A stretch of DNA of 64,000 bases from Pseudovibrio brasiliensis (GCF_018282095.1 NZ_CP074126.1:2614501-2678500); one strand, 5' to 3'. Positions 10,771-19,523 are shown, counted from the first letter of the stretch. Notes: generated by a model from the sequence alone, not told the origin. Program-made: numbers and translations.

Positions 10771-10937
10771 ATAACTAAAAGCGGTGGTTGCGGGTGCTTG
10801 CCCCATCGCGGCAAATGATATAGGCAGTTCCACGACAACACTCTCCTCCGGGCGGAAACGTCAGATCATGCAGTGTATTCATTTGTACACAAATGGAACA
10901 AGTCGCATGAGGAGATACAAAATGGGGGTTGCCTGAT

Positions 10938-12230
10938 ATGAGCGACAAAACAGCGAAACTGACTATTGGAGACAACAGCTGGGACTTTAATGTCCACTCT
11001 GGCTCCATGGGCCCTGATGTTCTGGACATCGGTTCGCTTTACAAGCAAACTGACCACTTCACACTGGACCCTGGTTTCACATCGACTGCCTCATGCGAAT
11101 CCAAGATCACTTTCATCGATGGTGACGCAGGTACTCTGCTTTACCGCGGTTACCCGATTGAACAGCTCGCCGAGCATGGCGACTTTTTGGAATCCTGCTA
11201 CCTGCTGCTGTACGGCGAACTGCCAACACGCGCAGAAAAGGACGACTTTGTTCACCGCGTAACCTACCACACCATGATCCACGATCAGATGAGCTCTTTC
11301 TTCAAAGGCTATCGTCGTGACGCCCACCCAATGGCAGTCATGACCGGTACCGTTGGAGCTCTCTCGTCCTTCTATCATGACAGCACCGACATCTCCGATC
11401 CACATCAGCGCATGGTAGCTTCCCTGCGCATGATCGCGAAGATGCCGACCATTGCTGCAATGGCCTACAAATACCACGTTGGCCAGCCATTCGTTTACCC
11501 AAGAAACGATCTGGACTACGCATCCAACTTCCTGCACATGTGCTTCGCAGTTCCATGTGAGGAATACAAAGTAAATCCGGTTCTGGCCCGCGCTATGGAC
11601 CGTATCTTCATCCTGCACGCTGATCACGAGCAGAACGCTTCCACCTCCACAGTCCGTCTTGCTGGTTCTTCAGGCGCGAACCCATTTGCATGTATTGCAG
11701 CTGGTATCGCATGTCTGTGGGGTCCATCTCACGGTGGTGCAAACGAAGCAGCTCTGAACATGCTCTCCGAAATCGGCTCTGTTGACCGTATTCCTGAGTA
11801 CGTTGCACGTGCAAAAGACAAAAATGACCCGTTCCGCCTCATGGGCTTCGGTCACCGCGTCTACAAAAACTACGACCCACGCGCACGCATCATGCAGAAA
11901 ACCTGTCATGAAGTGCTTGCTGAGCTGGGCCACCAGGACGATCCGCTTCTTGAAGTGGCAATGGAACTGGAAAAAGTTGCTCTCACCGATCCTTACTTCG
12001 TTGAGAAGAAGCTTTACCCGAACATTGACTTCTACTCCGGCATCACCCTGCGTGCTCTGGGCTTCCCAACCACCATGTTCACCGTGCTCTTCGCACTGGC
12101 GCGTACAGTAGGTTGGATCGCACAGTGGAAGGAAATGATTGAAGATCCTTCCCAGCGTATCGGTCGTCCACGCCAACTGTACACCGGCTATTCCGAGCGT
12201 TATTATCAGCCAATCGACCAGCGTCGCTAA
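10938..12230 (+). CDS. gltA: Citrate synthase
   Basis: GltA condenses acetyl-CoA and oxaloacetate to citrate at the entry of the TCA cycle. The 430 residues have the length of the hexameric, NADH-sensitive type II enzyme of Gram-negative bacteria. The catalytic triad is visible as His265 (PSHGGANEA), His306 (GFGHRVYK) and Asp364 (YPNIDFYSG), equivalent to E. coli His264, His305 and Asp362. I chose the ATG at 10938, which has GGGGG about ten bases upstream; a TTG nine bases earlier is in frame but less likely. A classic terminator follows, so the gene is monocistronic. Confidence 0.97.
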   Translation: MSDKTAKLTIGDNSWDFNVHSGSMGPDVLDIGSLYKQTDHFTLDPGFTSTASCESKITFIDGDAGTLLYRGYPIEQLAEHGDFLESCYLLLYGELPTRAEKDDFVHRVTYHTMIHDQMSSFFKGYRRDAHPMAVMTGTVGALSSFYHDSTDISDPHQRMVASLRMIAKMPTIAAMAYKYHVGQPFVYPRNDLDYASNFLHMCFAVPCEEYKVNPVLARAMDRIFILHADHEQNASTSTVRLAGSSGANPFACIAAGIACLWGPSHGGANEAALNMLSEIGSVDRIPEYVARAKDKNDPFRLMGFGHRVYKNYDPRARIMQKTCHEVLAELGHQDDPLLEVAMELEKVALTDPYFVEKKLYPNIDFYSGITLRALGFPTTMFTVLFALARTVGWIAQWKEMIEDPSQRIGRPRQLYTGYSERYYQPIDQRR

Positions 12231-12308
12231 AAACATTCTGCCGAAAAGCGGTCTCCGGTTTTTGGCAAATGTAGCGAAGCTCGAGAAGCTGAAAAGCGAT
12301 ACTTCAGA

Positions 12309-12336
12309 AAAAGGAGGCACTTTGCCTCCTTTTTTA
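12309..12336 (+). terminator. Rho-independent terminator of gltA
   Basis: The stem AAGGAGGCA (12311-12319) pairs with TGCCTCCTT (12323-12331), has a 3-base loop and ends in a T-tract. Confidence 0.92.
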
Positions 12337-12472
12337 TTTGAAACATTCTGTTTGCATTCAGCCCCTGCAAACCATGAGGCATCTTAATCCTGTTCATGCC
12401 TCGCCACTTCCCTATCCTCAACCTTTGAGCCAGCGTCTGGCCATGCCACCGGCATCAGGAAAGGAAGTGTTG

Positions 12473-12925
12473 ATGCGCCTTGTACCCCTCCCAGTTTTTG
12501 CAGCTGCTGCCCTCTTCTCAGCCGGACTGGTAACTTATTCCTTCGCCAACACCGATGTCACACAGGCCTCCAGAGATGTAACCTTCTCAGACCTCAGTAT
12601 GCAGGACGGCTCCTCAGACAATTCCATCTGCGTGGAGCGTTATGGCGACGGATACACGGTCTCCCCCTCCAAGGAAGCCCCAAAGCGCACCTACATCAGC
12701 GACAAGGGCCACACAGTCACCCTGGTAGACCGCAGTGAGATCATGGGACAAGGTATCTTTGCCGAACACGACCGGTTCATGATGACGTTCCCGGGCAATG
12801 GAGAGGAAGAGATCGAAGTCACTCAGTTCGTCACAGGACTGATCGGTGGCGATTCATATAGTGGCGTATTCACAGATGGCACCTGCACGGGCAAAGTTTC
12901 TGTTGGTCCATGGATAATGCCTTAA
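12473..12925 (+). CDS. Small secreted two-cysteine protein, tandem family member 1
   Basis: I do not recognise this family. The 150-residue product begins with a signal peptide (hydrophobic from about residue 5 to 24, likely cleavage near SFA-NT). It carries the features shared with the next five paralogs: VTFSDLSM, then Cys53 in CVERYGDGY, SDKGHTVTL, a FPGN turn, ITQF/VTQFVTGLIG and a C-terminal TDGTCTG with Cys138. The two Cys, 85 residues apart, suggest one disulfide in a periplasmic or secreted beta-rich domain. The ATG at 12473 has AGGAAAGGAAG upstream and gives a clean signal peptide; an upstream in-frame ATG at 12338 would bury it. It is closest to member 2 and is separated from it by 175 bases. 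Confidence 0.8.
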   Translation: MRLVPLPVFAAAALFSAGLVTYSFANTDVTQASRDVTFSDLSMQDGSSDNSICVERYGDGYTVSPSKEAPKRTYISDKGHTVTLVDRSEIMGQGIFAEHDRFMMTFPGNGEEEIEVTQFVTGLIGGDSYSGVFTDGTCTGKVSVGPWIMP

Positions 12926-13100
12926 CGCTCTGCCAAACCCAACCAGAGAGCCTAGGATTTTTCTTAAACACCCGCCGGTTCAATTCAGATGCGTTAAGCG
13001 GTGCACTTTAAACTCCGCTCAAGACAGCTGACAGCAACACAAATGCCATATTTTCCGAAATGAGAGGCAGGATACAGCAGGGTTTGAAATGGGAGTGGAC

Positions 13101-13586
13101 ATGCACCTAAACCAACTCAAGTATGCAGGTGTTTTGCTCGCCTTCACCCTTGCCTTCCCCGGCTCTGCAAGCGGCCAGTTCATTCATCGCGATAATCGGG
13201 CAAATCCATTCACCGACTTAAAGCGTCTGGGCACCTCCCGCCAAATCTCAATCCAGAGCCTGACTGTTCTCACCGATGCGGTGGGCGTCGAGTTCTGCAA
13301 AGAGCGCTATGGCAATGGCTACACCGTCTACCCTGACCCAAACGGGCGGCGCGGCCAGTTCGTCAGCGACAAGGGTCACAAGTTTAGTCTCTACGCTCGC
13401 AGTGAACTGCGTGGAGATGGGATTTATGCGGAACATTCCCAGATACTGATCAACTTCCCAAATGACCCGGATGTAGAAGTGGAGATCACTCAGTTTATCA
13501 CCGGCTTTGTGAACTCCAAGATGTTCAGCGGCGTCTTCTCAGACGGCGTCTGTTCCGGAAGATTCTCCGTCATCGACGCAAGATGA
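13101..13586 (+). CDS. Small secreted two-cysteine protein, tandem family member 2
   Basis: This is the second paralog of the unknown family, with 161 residues from the ATG at 13101. That start has GGGAGTGG just upstream; an ATG at 13089 is also possible and adds four residues. A signal peptide covers about residues 1-24 (ASG-QF). A 25-residue insert separates it from the conserved domain. The domain has Cys66 in CKERYGNGYTV, SDKGHKFSL, FPNDPDVEVEITQFITGF and SDGVCSG with Cys151. With member 1 it shares the ITQF/VTQF motif and lacks the HPD insertion of members 3, 5 and 6, so these two form a subgroup. The inverted acetyltransferase gene follows after 13 bases. Confidence 0.8.
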   Translation: MHLNQLKYAGVLLAFTLAFPGSASGQFIHRDNRANPFTDLKRLGTSRQISIQSLTVLTDAVGVEFCKERYGNGYTVYPDPNGRRGQFVSDKGHKFSLYARSELRGDGIYAEHSQILINFPNDPDVEVEITQFITGFVNSKMFSGVFSDGVCSGRFSVIDAR

Positions 13587-13599
13587 CACCGCCGGTTGT

Positions 13600-14064
13600 T
13601 TAAACACGCAACTCAAGACACTTGCTGACAGCATTCTCGGTGCTTTTGTAGGTGCGAAAACCAATTGCCTCATAGTAACCCAGACCTTCTGGATTGCTCG
13701 CCCCAATAGTCGCATCAATCTTCTCAAGGCCAGCCCCCTGCGCAGCGTCCAGTGTGGATGCAAACAGCGCACGCCCTACACCGCGGCGCGCAGCACTCGG
13801 GCGCACATGAGTACCGATAATGCCCCAGCCCGGCGTCACACCGTACGGATTGCCTTCTGAAGCACGTTTCAGGATCTGCAGACCGAGCAGTGCTCCATCC
13901 TTATCCTCAACCACAGAGCAGCGAATTTTGTCCGCATGAGCGATGTACTGTGAGCGCACATACTCTTCATCACTCGGCAGGCTCCGCTTTCCAAGCGCTG
14001 CCAACTCCTGCAAAAATCCGCTGATTTCCACAGCATCTGCCAGAACGGCTTCTCTGACTTTCAT
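13600..14064 (-). CDS. GNAT-family N-acetyltransferase
   Basis: The 154-residue protein is a cytoplasmic GCN5-related acetyltransferase; its substrate cannot be told from sequence. The acetyl-CoA binding motif A is visible as HVRPSAARRGVGRALF near residues 88-103. The C-terminal IGASNPEGLGYYEAIGFRTYK is the usual motif B region. I chose the ATG at 14064, which has GAGGTC at good spacing; an in-frame extension to 14124 lacks a ribosome-binding site. It lies on the opposite strand between members 2 and 3 of the secreted-protein family and splits that array. Whether it acts on them is unknown; cytoplasmic location makes it unlikely. Confidence 0.85.
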   Translation of the reverse strand: MKVREAVLADAVEISGFLQELAALGKRSLPSDEEYVRSQYIAHADKIRCSVVEDKDGALLGLQILKRASEGNPYGVTPGWGIIGTHVRPSAARRGVGRALFASTLDAAQGAGLEKIDATIGASNPEGLGYYEAIGFRTYKSTENAVSKCLELRV

Positions 14065-14367
14065 AAAAGACCTCAAATTGTGGATGTGCCCGTAAACCGC
14101 AATTGCAACGGGTAAAAAGAACAATGCAACAGAGTGGCTACCCTAGCACAACACCTTAGGCGCCCACGCCCGTACGAGGCGCAAATCTTCAGTTTTCACC
14201 TATGTTTACGCCCAGTGCATTACAAACCGACTAAATCCAGACACTCACTTCAAACCTATTCTTCATCCTAATGAAAATCAAAGTGCAACAAGAGCATTTG
14301 CGTTAACGCAGCAGGACTACTCTTTGCACGGCCTTTGGCCGGAAAAAGTAACGAGTGGTGGCACCCC

Positions 14368-14823
14368 ATGAAAAAAATCCTCTGCGCAGCAGCAAGTCTT
14401 GGCACAATCGCCTTTGTCAGCACCGCAGCTCTGGCAGACAATCACAGCCTCAGCAGCGACAATGAAACCGTCACATTCTCCAACCTGACAATGGCAGACG
14501 GAACACCTGACGACGGCACCTGCGCAAAACGCTACGGAACCGGTTATAAAACCACCGAACATCCCGACACAAACTCGCAGGCGGCTCAAAAAACAACGAC
14601 GCAGGGCCACGACATCATCATCTCCTCCACCGGAGGCACCATTGGTGATGGCATCCTATCCATCGAGAATGAGTACGAGATCATCTTCCCCAACGATGAG
14701 CATAAAGAAGCCATCGACGTGAAGATGTTCGCCACCGGCCTGATCGGCAGCGGCACAGCCACTGGCGTCTTTTCCGACGGCACCTGCCGCGGCAACGTCA
14801 CCATTCAATCTGCTCAGCAATAG
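14368..14823 (+). CDS. Small secreted two-cysteine protein, tandem family member 3
   Basis: This is the third paralog, 151 residues from the ATG at 14368. A standard signal peptide (MKKILCAAAS start, cleavage near ALA-DN at 23) is followed by VTFSNLTMADGTPDDG and Cys52 in CAKRYGTGY. An acidic and His-containing loop (TTEHPDTN), QGHDIIISS, IENEYEIIFPNDE and VFSDGTCRG with Cys140 complete the domain. It is very close to member 5, so these two look like a recent duplication. It starts a run of four genes (members 3-6) with short gaps that is probably one operon. The upstream 240 bases hold a 12-bp palindrome (14299-14310). No function can be assigned. Confidence 0.82.
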   Translation: MKKILCAAASLGTIAFVSTAALADNHSLSSDNETVTFSNLTMADGTPDDGTCAKRYGTGYKTTEHPDTNSQAAQKTTTQGHDIIISSTGGTIGDGILSIENEYEIIFPNDEHKEAIDVKMFATGLIGSGTATGVFSDGTCRGNVTIQSAQQ

Positions 14824-14835
14824 GACGACCGCCCC

Positions 14836-15342
14836 ATGAAAGCTGTCGCAAGCGCAGCACTAAGCTTGTTCATGGTTGCCTATGCAACACCCGCGGCTAA
14901 CGCTCTCAGCATCCGCGTTGGGATTGGCGATAAGATCACAACTTTCTCCGAAGTTGCACCGATCTACAACAAGTCAAATGCCAGCATATGTAAACAGCGC
15001 TACGGCAAGAGTTTCATCACAAAAGGCCATGCAGCGACAATCGAGGAAGAACGCCTGATAACCACCTCTGAAGGTCATAACATCGAACTCACCTACATCG
15101 GTGGTTATGTCGGAAGCGGAGTGTACTCCATTGAAAATCAGTACAAGTTCACCTTTCCCAATGACGGAGACCGAGATCCGATCAAGCTGCAACTCGCAGC
15201 AACAGGTTTCATTGGTGGAGGCCGCGCCAACGGCGTTTTCTCAGACGGCACATGTGTCGGCAAAATCACGATTGAGTTGATCGCACAACAGAACAGTGAG
15301 GCCACCTCCTCCTCACAGAGAAATGGCCCCGATAAAAACTAG
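14836..15342 (+). CDS. Small secreted two-cysteine protein, tandem family member 4
   Basis: This is the fourth paralog, with 168 residues, starting 12 bases after member 3. A signal peptide covers about residues 1-24 (ANA-LS). The domain is recognisable but more diverged: TTFSEVAPI, Cys52 in CKQRYGKSF, SEGHNIELTYIGG, SIENQYKFTFPNDGDRD, LAATGFIGG and VFSDGTCVG with Cys140. It ends in a polar, Ser/Gln/Asn-rich tail of about 20 residues that the other members lack. The remnant at 16345-16537 resembles this member most in its FPND and RAN-FSDG segments. The stop lies 10 bases before the start of member 5, consistent with one transcript. Confidence 0.8.
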   Translation: MKAVASAALSLFMVAYATPAANALSIRVGIGDKITTFSEVAPIYNKSNASICKQRYGKSFITKGHAATIEEERLITTSEGHNIELTYIGGYVGSGVYSIENQYKFTFPNDGDRDPIKLQLAATGFIGGGRANGVFSDGTCVGKITIELIAQQNSEATSSSQRNGPDKN

Positions 15343-15352
15343 TGACGGTATC

Positions 15353-15811
15353 ATGAAGACTCTATTCTGCACCGCAATCGCCTTTACAGCACTGGCCATC
15401 ACCGGTACGTCAGCCTTGGCTGTCGCCCAAAGGTTGGGCCCCGGCGACAAAGAAATCACCTTCTCCAACCTGTCCATGACCGACGGCACCCCGGATGACG
15501 GCACCTGCGCCAAACGCTATGGCGAAGGCTTCACCACCAGAAATCATCCAGACTCCACCAATGACGCCCTCAAACGCGGAACCGACAAAGGCCACGACAT
15601 CGTTGTGATTTCCATCGGCGGCAGCGTGAGCGCAGGCATCTTCTCCATCGAAAACGAGTACGAAATCATTTTTCCGAATGATGAGACCAAAACACCCGTA
15701 GATGTGGAACTCGCCGCCACAGGCCTTGTGGGAAGCCAGGAAGCCTCCGGCGTATTCTCCGACGGCACCTGCCGTGGCACCCTCCACATCAAAGTACTGA
15801 ACGAACCTTGA
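15353..15811 (+). CDS. Small secreted two-cysteine protein, tandem family member 5
   Basis: This is the fifth paralog, 152 residues from the ATG at 15353. The frame is open further upstream into member 4, but MKTLFCTAIA begins a normal signal peptide with cleavage near ALA-VA. The domain reads ITFSNLSMTDGTPDDG, Cys52 in CAKRYGEGF, a TRNHPDSTND loop, DKGHDIVVISIGG, SIENEYEIIFPNDE, ELAATGLVG and VFSDGTCRG with Cys140. Long stretches are identical or nearly so to member 3, including TPDDGTCAKRYG and ENEYEIIFPND. The neighbours, spacing and signal peptide suggest co-secretion with members 3, 4 and 6. Confidence 0.8.
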   Translation: MKTLFCTAIAFTALAITGTSALAVAQRLGPGDKEITFSNLSMTDGTPDDGTCAKRYGEGFTTRNHPDSTNDALKRGTDKGHDIVVISIGGSVSAGIFSIENEYEIIFPNDETKTPVDVELAATGLVGSQEASGVFSDGTCRGTLHIKVLNEP

Positions 15812-15864
15812 GGGTAACGAGACAGACCCCTCACCCCAGCTAAAGAGATTGAATGGAGCGAACC

Positions 15865-16326
15865 ATGAAAGCCGTTTCTCTCGCCATGTTCAGTACGCTT
15901 GCGCTAGTTATGACAAGCATCTCTGCACAAGCAATAATAGAAAAGCTCCACTTCAATGAAAACGTACTCACATTCTCGAAACTTGCTCTCGTTGATCCGA
16001 ACACAAAAAACGAGGATCTCTGCCAAAGCCGGTATGGTTCTATTTTCAAAACAACAGACCACCCGGAGTCTAATCAGTTCTCAATAAAGCGCACGACAGA
16101 CCAGGGGCATGATATCACGGTGATTTCGCGCAGCATCGACGTCAGAAAAGGCATCTTTTTCATCGAGAGCCAATACGAAGTCATTTTCCCGCAAGATACA
16201 AGCAAAACCCCAATTATCTTGGATATATCCGTCACTGGACTCATCGGAGCCCCAGACGCATCAGGCCTTTTTTCCGATGGCACGTGCAGAGGAGCCATTC
16301 ATGTCAGAAAACAGAACACTGACTGA
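15865..16326 (+). CDS. Small secreted two-cysteine protein, tandem family member 6
   Basis: This is the sixth paralog, with 153 residues from the ATG at 15865. That start has GGAGCGAACC upstream and opens the signal peptide MKAVSLAMF; an ATG at 15853 adds four residues. The domain keeps LTFSKLALVD, Cys53 in CQSRYGSIF, a TTDHPESN loop, DQGHDITVIS, IESQYEVIFPQD, VTGLIGAPDASG and LFSDGTCRG with Cys141. It differs by lysine-rich and isoleucine-rich stretches, a faster-diverging copy. It is 53 bases from member 5 and is the last intact gene of the array. Confidence 0.8.
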   Translation: MKAVSLAMFSTLALVMTSISAQAIIEKLHFNENVLTFSKLALVDPNTKNEDLCQSRYGSIFKTTDHPESNQFSIKRTTDQGHDITVISRSIDVRKGIFFIESQYEVIFPQDTSKTPIILDISVTGLIGAPDASGLFSDGTCRGAIHVRKQNTD

Positions 16327-16344
16327 ACACATAGATAATGAACA

Positions 16345-16537
16345 GTGATCAAGGAAAAAGCATACTCTATTATCTGCCTGCGTATTCATGAGAGCAGCCA
16401 CAGTTTTCAGCTCCCAGACAATGACCCTGATTAAAGAACCTGAGACCAACAACGCCCAAGTCTCATGGTTTGATGAGAGGCCAGCAAACGCACGCATCTT
16501 TTCAGATGGCAAATGTAACGACACAATAACCGTTTAA
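16345..16537 (+). pseudogene. Frameshifted remnant of a seventh family member
   Basis: Only the 3' part of the domain survives, split over two frames. In the frame starting at the GTG at 16345, SFQLPDNDPD resembles the FTFPNDGDRD segment of member 4 before a stop. In a second frame, from the ATG at 16388 to the stop at 16537, RPANARIFSDGKCNDTITV matches the C-terminal GRANGVFSDGTCVGKITI of member 4. No signal peptide and no first Cys motif are present. The array therefore once reached further towards lpxB and has decayed. A 49-residue product from 16388 could be made in theory but would lack most of the domain. Confidence 0.65.
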
Positions 16538-16554
16538 GGGGAAAACAATCCCAA

Positions 16555-16579
16555 CCACTTAAAGCATCACTTTAAGTGG
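16555..16579. terminator. Inverted repeat between the secreted-protein array and lpxB
   Basis: A 10-bp perfect stem (CCACTTAAAG with CTTTAAGTGG) has a CATCA loop. It sits between convergent units and may end transcripts from either side. Neither flank has a good T-tract, so this role is tentative. Confidence 0.5.
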
Positions 16580-16643
16580 CAAACCAAATGACTCTTCGTT
16601 TTCAATGAACTACGCCCATTTCATGAATCACTTTAAAAAGCAC

Positions 16644-17840
16644 TTAATCTGAGATTCCAGCTGTCTTCAGAATGATCCGCGCAGCTTTACCGGCCTGACT
16701 TTCCCCTTCAGGCAATCGCATCTTTTCATCAATACGAGAAAATGCATCCAGCTGCGCCTGCCGCTCCGGACTATCAGAAAGCAGCGCCAGAACACCCTTG
16801 CTGAGTGCTTCAGGATTAGCCTCTTCCTCAATGTATTCTTTGATGCTGTAATCACCCAGAACAAGGTTCGGCAGCACAATAGTGTCCACCGCAACAATCT
16901 TGATAAAGCGGTTGATTTGCTTCAGGCGGCGGAAAAACCAGTCCAGCTTATACGCAATCACCATGGGCACACCGGCAATCGCCAGCTCCAGAGAAACCGT
17001 TCCGCTCGCTGCAAGCGCAGCATTGGCACACCGGAGAGCCGCAAACTTTTCAGCCTCTCCCGTCACAATACGCGGCTGCACATTCCATGATTTCACGCCT
17101 TCACGAATGCGCTGCTCCTGATGCGGTACCGCCGGAATAGTCACCTCAACATCCGGATCCTGCGCACAGATCAGCTCAACAGCTTTGCCAAACGGCTCCA
17201 GCAACCGCGAAACCTCACTGGTTCGGGACCCCGGAAGCACCACCAATTGCTTCTTGCCCTCTCCCAGCTCAGCACGCTCACCAGAAGCAGGACGCAGATC
17301 ATCCAAACGCTCAATCAGCGGATGCCCCACATAATCGCAAGGCGGACCACCAAGGCGCTTATGCGCATCCGGTTCAAACGGCAGCAGCGCAAGCAGTTGA
17401 TTCACATAAGCCGCCATCTTCTTCGCCCGGCCCGGACGCCATGCCCAAACAGACGGACTTACATAATCCACCACCGGAATATGCGGCGCTTTCTTGCGCA
17501 CACGCTTGGCCACATTATGCGTAAAGTCAGGGGAGTCGATAATAAGCAGCAGATCCGGCTGCTCGGCAATCACCGCATCAACCGTCTGATGCACGCGGCG
17601 AATAATGGTCGGCAAGCGCTCCAACACAGCCGTAATGCCCATCACGGCAATATCATGCAGCGGAAAGATAGACTGAACACCCTGCGCAGCCATCCGCTCA
17701 CCACCAAGCCCGCAAACCTCAAGGCGATCACCAATGCGCGCCCGCAAGGCTTTGATCACCTCAGCACCAAGCTGATCACCGGATTCCTCACCAACAACAA
17801 AGAACAGTTTGAACGGCTTTACGTCTTCCAACTCGCTCAT
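16644..17840 (-). CDS. lpxB: Lipid-A-disaccharide synthase LpxB
   Basis: LpxB is a peripheral inner-membrane GT-B (family GT19) enzyme that joins UDP-2,3-diacylglucosamine and lipid X into the lipid A disaccharide. The 398 residues are normal. Typical stretches are FFVVGEESGDQLGAEV at the start, MGITAVLERLP, IDSPDFTHNVAKRVRK, YVSPSVWAWRPGRAKKM, LPGSRTSEV and the C-terminal VLPNLVLGDYSIKEY. The start overlaps the lpxI stop by four bases, so the two consecutive pathway steps are translationally coupled. It ends the long rpsB-to-lpxB gene run. Confidence 0.97.
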   Translation of the reverse strand: MSELEDVKPFKLFFVVGEESGDQLGAEVIKALRARIGDRLEVCGLGGERMAAQGVQSIFPLHDIAVMGITAVLERLPTIIRRVHQTVDAVIAEQPDLLLIIDSPDFTHNVAKRVRKKAPHIPVVDYVSPSVWAWRPGRAKKMAAYVNQLLALLPFEPDAHKRLGGPPCDYVGHPLIERLDDLRPASGERAELGEGKKQLVVLPGSRTSEVSRLLEPFGKAVELICAQDPDVEVTIPAVPHQEQRIREGVKSWNVQPRIVTGEAEKFAALRCANAALAASGTVSLELAIAGVPMVIAYKLDWFFRRLKQINRFIKIVAVDTIVLPNLVLGDYSIKEYIEEEANPEALSKGVLALLSDSPERQAQLDAFSRIDEKMRLPEGESQAGKAARIILKTAGISD

Positions 17841-18697
17841 ACTTCAGCCTCTTCGCCGCGTGTACAGCCATAAAGGAACACACCCAGCTCATTACAAAGC
17901 CGCTCAACTTCGTCCCTATGAGCCACCAGCACCCGCCCAGCTTCCACACAGACGCCTTTTAACTGCGCCTCAGCAGCTTTCTGGATGGTTTGCGGCCCAA
18001 TAGTCGGCATATCAAGACGAAGGTCTTGCTGTGGCTTAGAGCACTTTACCAGCACACCCGCCGCACCTTTGGATCGCACTCGGCCATTGGTACGCAAACC
18101 GGCAACGCGCTCAAGCATGGCATCGGTCCCCTCAGCCCCTTCAACCGCCACTACACGAGCACCAACGGCAATGGCACCCTGCCCGATATCCAGCCGCCCG
18201 ACAGCATCAACAGCCTCAATAGCAATCTTCATATCACTCAACGCTTTGGCGTCAGGCTTCGGTCCGGCCACATGCCCTGGATTGGCCACCAGCCCAGGCG
18301 CAACTTCATGAGCACCAACCACGTGCAAACCCTCTCGTTCAAAAATTCCGGCGACTTTCACCAGCAAATGGTCATCACCGCCAACAACAGCTCTGATGAT
18401 GCGTGGCAACCGCCAGATCGTACCAAAATCTCCAAGGATGGATGTAAAGTCTGGGCGCTGTTGTACACTGCCGATCAAAACCACATCACGCACGCCTTTG
18501 GATTTCAGCGTCGAGAACAGTTTTCCAATCTGCCCCCAGCCAAGCTCGACGGGATTAAACGCAGAAAGGGAGGCATCTGCCTCCCCCTTAATCGCAATAG
18601 TAACGACCTCACGTCCTTGCGCCATAGCTGAACGTATGACCAGGCCTGGCAAATCGCCACCACCAGCAATCACAGCAATAGGTGCCTGTTTCACCAT
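17837..18697 (-). CDS. lpxI: UDP-2,3-diacylglucosamine diphosphatase LpxI
   Basis: LpxI hydrolyses UDP-2,3-diacylglucosamine to lipid X and UMP. It is the alphaproteobacterial replacement for LpxH and was formerly annotated as DUF1009. The 286 residues start with APIAVIAGGGDLPGLVI, and the C-terminal domain contains NGRVRSKGAAGVLVKCSKPQQDLRLDMPTIG. Asp in the latter region is the family's catalytic position. It lies between lpxA and lpxB as in other alphaproteobacteria; 17 bases separate it from lpxA and it overlaps lpxB by four. The absence of an lpxH-like gene here supports this call. Confidence 0.95.
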   Translation of the reverse strand: MVKQAPIAVIAGGGDLPGLVIRSAMAQGREVVTIAIKGEADASLSAFNPVELGWGQIGKLFSTLKSKGVRDVVLIGSVQQRPDFTSILGDFGTIWRLPRIIRAVVGGDDHLLVKVAGIFEREGLHVVGAHEVAPGLVANPGHVAGPKPDAKALSDMKIAIEAVDAVGRLDIGQGAIAVGARVVAVEGAEGTDAMLERVAGLRTNGRVRSKGAAGVLVKCSKPQQDLRLDMPTIGPQTIQKAAEAQLKGVCVEAGRVLVAHRDEVERLCNELGVFLYGCTRGEEAEV

Positions 18698-18714
18698 GAA
18701 TTCAAAACAGACCC

Positions 18715-19515
18715 TTATTCGCCATTATTGCGCGGCGTACAGAACCGGCGCTTCTCATCTTCCAGCATGAACGACGTCATCGTCTGCACACCTTCAAACT
18801 CAGCATATTTGGTGCGCGCAGCCTCAGCGCGAGACCGCAGCGTTCCTTCCTCACTGTTGAAGACTTCCTTATAGGCTCCACGAAGAGCATGGATTTCTTC
18901 ACGAGAGAAGTTGCGGCGCTTCAAACCAATCAGGTTCAGGCCAGCAAGACGCGCACGATCACCAATAACAGAACCGTAAGGGATCACATCAAACTCAACG
19001 CCAGTCAAACCACCCACGATGGCATGCGAGCCAACGCGGCACCACTGACGCACAGCAGACAGACCACCAAAGATCACGAAGTCTTCAACTTCCACATGAC
19101 CGGCAAGCGTCGCATTGTTCGCCAGAATGACGTTGCTGCCCACGATGCAGTCATGTCCCACATGGGTGCCCATCATGAACAGACCGCCATTGCCAACCCG
19201 CGTGACACCACCACCACCAGCAGTGCCAGGGTTCATGGTCGCATGCTCACGGATCTGGTTGTCTTCACCGATCTCCAGAAGCGTGTCTTCGCCGGAAAAC
19301 TTCAGATCCTGCGGCTGATGCCCCAAGCTTGCAAACGGAAAGACCTTGGTCCGGGCACCGATAATTGTCCGTCCAGCGATCACCACATGTGAAACAAGCT
19401 CTACATCATCGCCAAGTGTTACCTTGGGCCCCACCATGCAGTAAGGACCGATCTTGACATTCTCTCCAAGTACGGCCCCATCCTCGATAATTGCGGTGGG
19501 ATGAATCTGTTGCAT
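18715..19515 (-). CDS. lpxA: UDP-N-acetylglucosamine acyltransferase LpxA
   Basis: LpxA starts lipid A synthesis by moving a hydroxyacyl chain from ACP to UDP-GlcNAc. The 266 residues form a left-handed beta-helix of hexapeptide repeats (IHPTAIIEDGAVLGENVKIG onward). The catalytic His is in MGTHVGHDCIVG, and a C-terminal helical part begins near LKRRNFSREEIHALR. I chose the ATG at 19515, with GAGG six bases upstream. A TTG at 19527 overlapping the fabZ stop is in frame but would add four residues. It lies directly after fabZ, as usual for this cluster. Confidence 0.96.
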   Translation of the reverse strand: MQQIHPTAIIEDGAVLGENVKIGPYCMVGPKVTLGDDVELVSHVVIAGRTIIGARTKVFPFASLGHQPQDLKFSGEDTLLEIGEDNQIREHATMNPGTAGGGGVTRVGNGGLFMMGTHVGHDCIVGSNVILANNATLAGHVEVEDFVIFGGLSAVRQWCRVGSHAIVGGLTGVEFDVIPYGSVIGDRARLAGLNLIGLKRRNFSREEIHALRGAYKEVFNSEEGTLRSRAEAARTKYAEFEGVQTMTSFMLEDEKRRFCTPRNNGE

Positions 19516-19523
19516 CAATGACC

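Noticed and set aside
12338-12472. Upstream extension of secreted-protein member 1
   Set aside because: It would place 45 residues before an excellent signal peptide, and the ATG at 12473 has the better ribosome-binding site.
17121-17873. Long plus-strand frame opposite lpxB
   Set aside because: It is a shadow of lpxB; the residue pattern is Arg/His-rich without any domain, and lpxB is certain.
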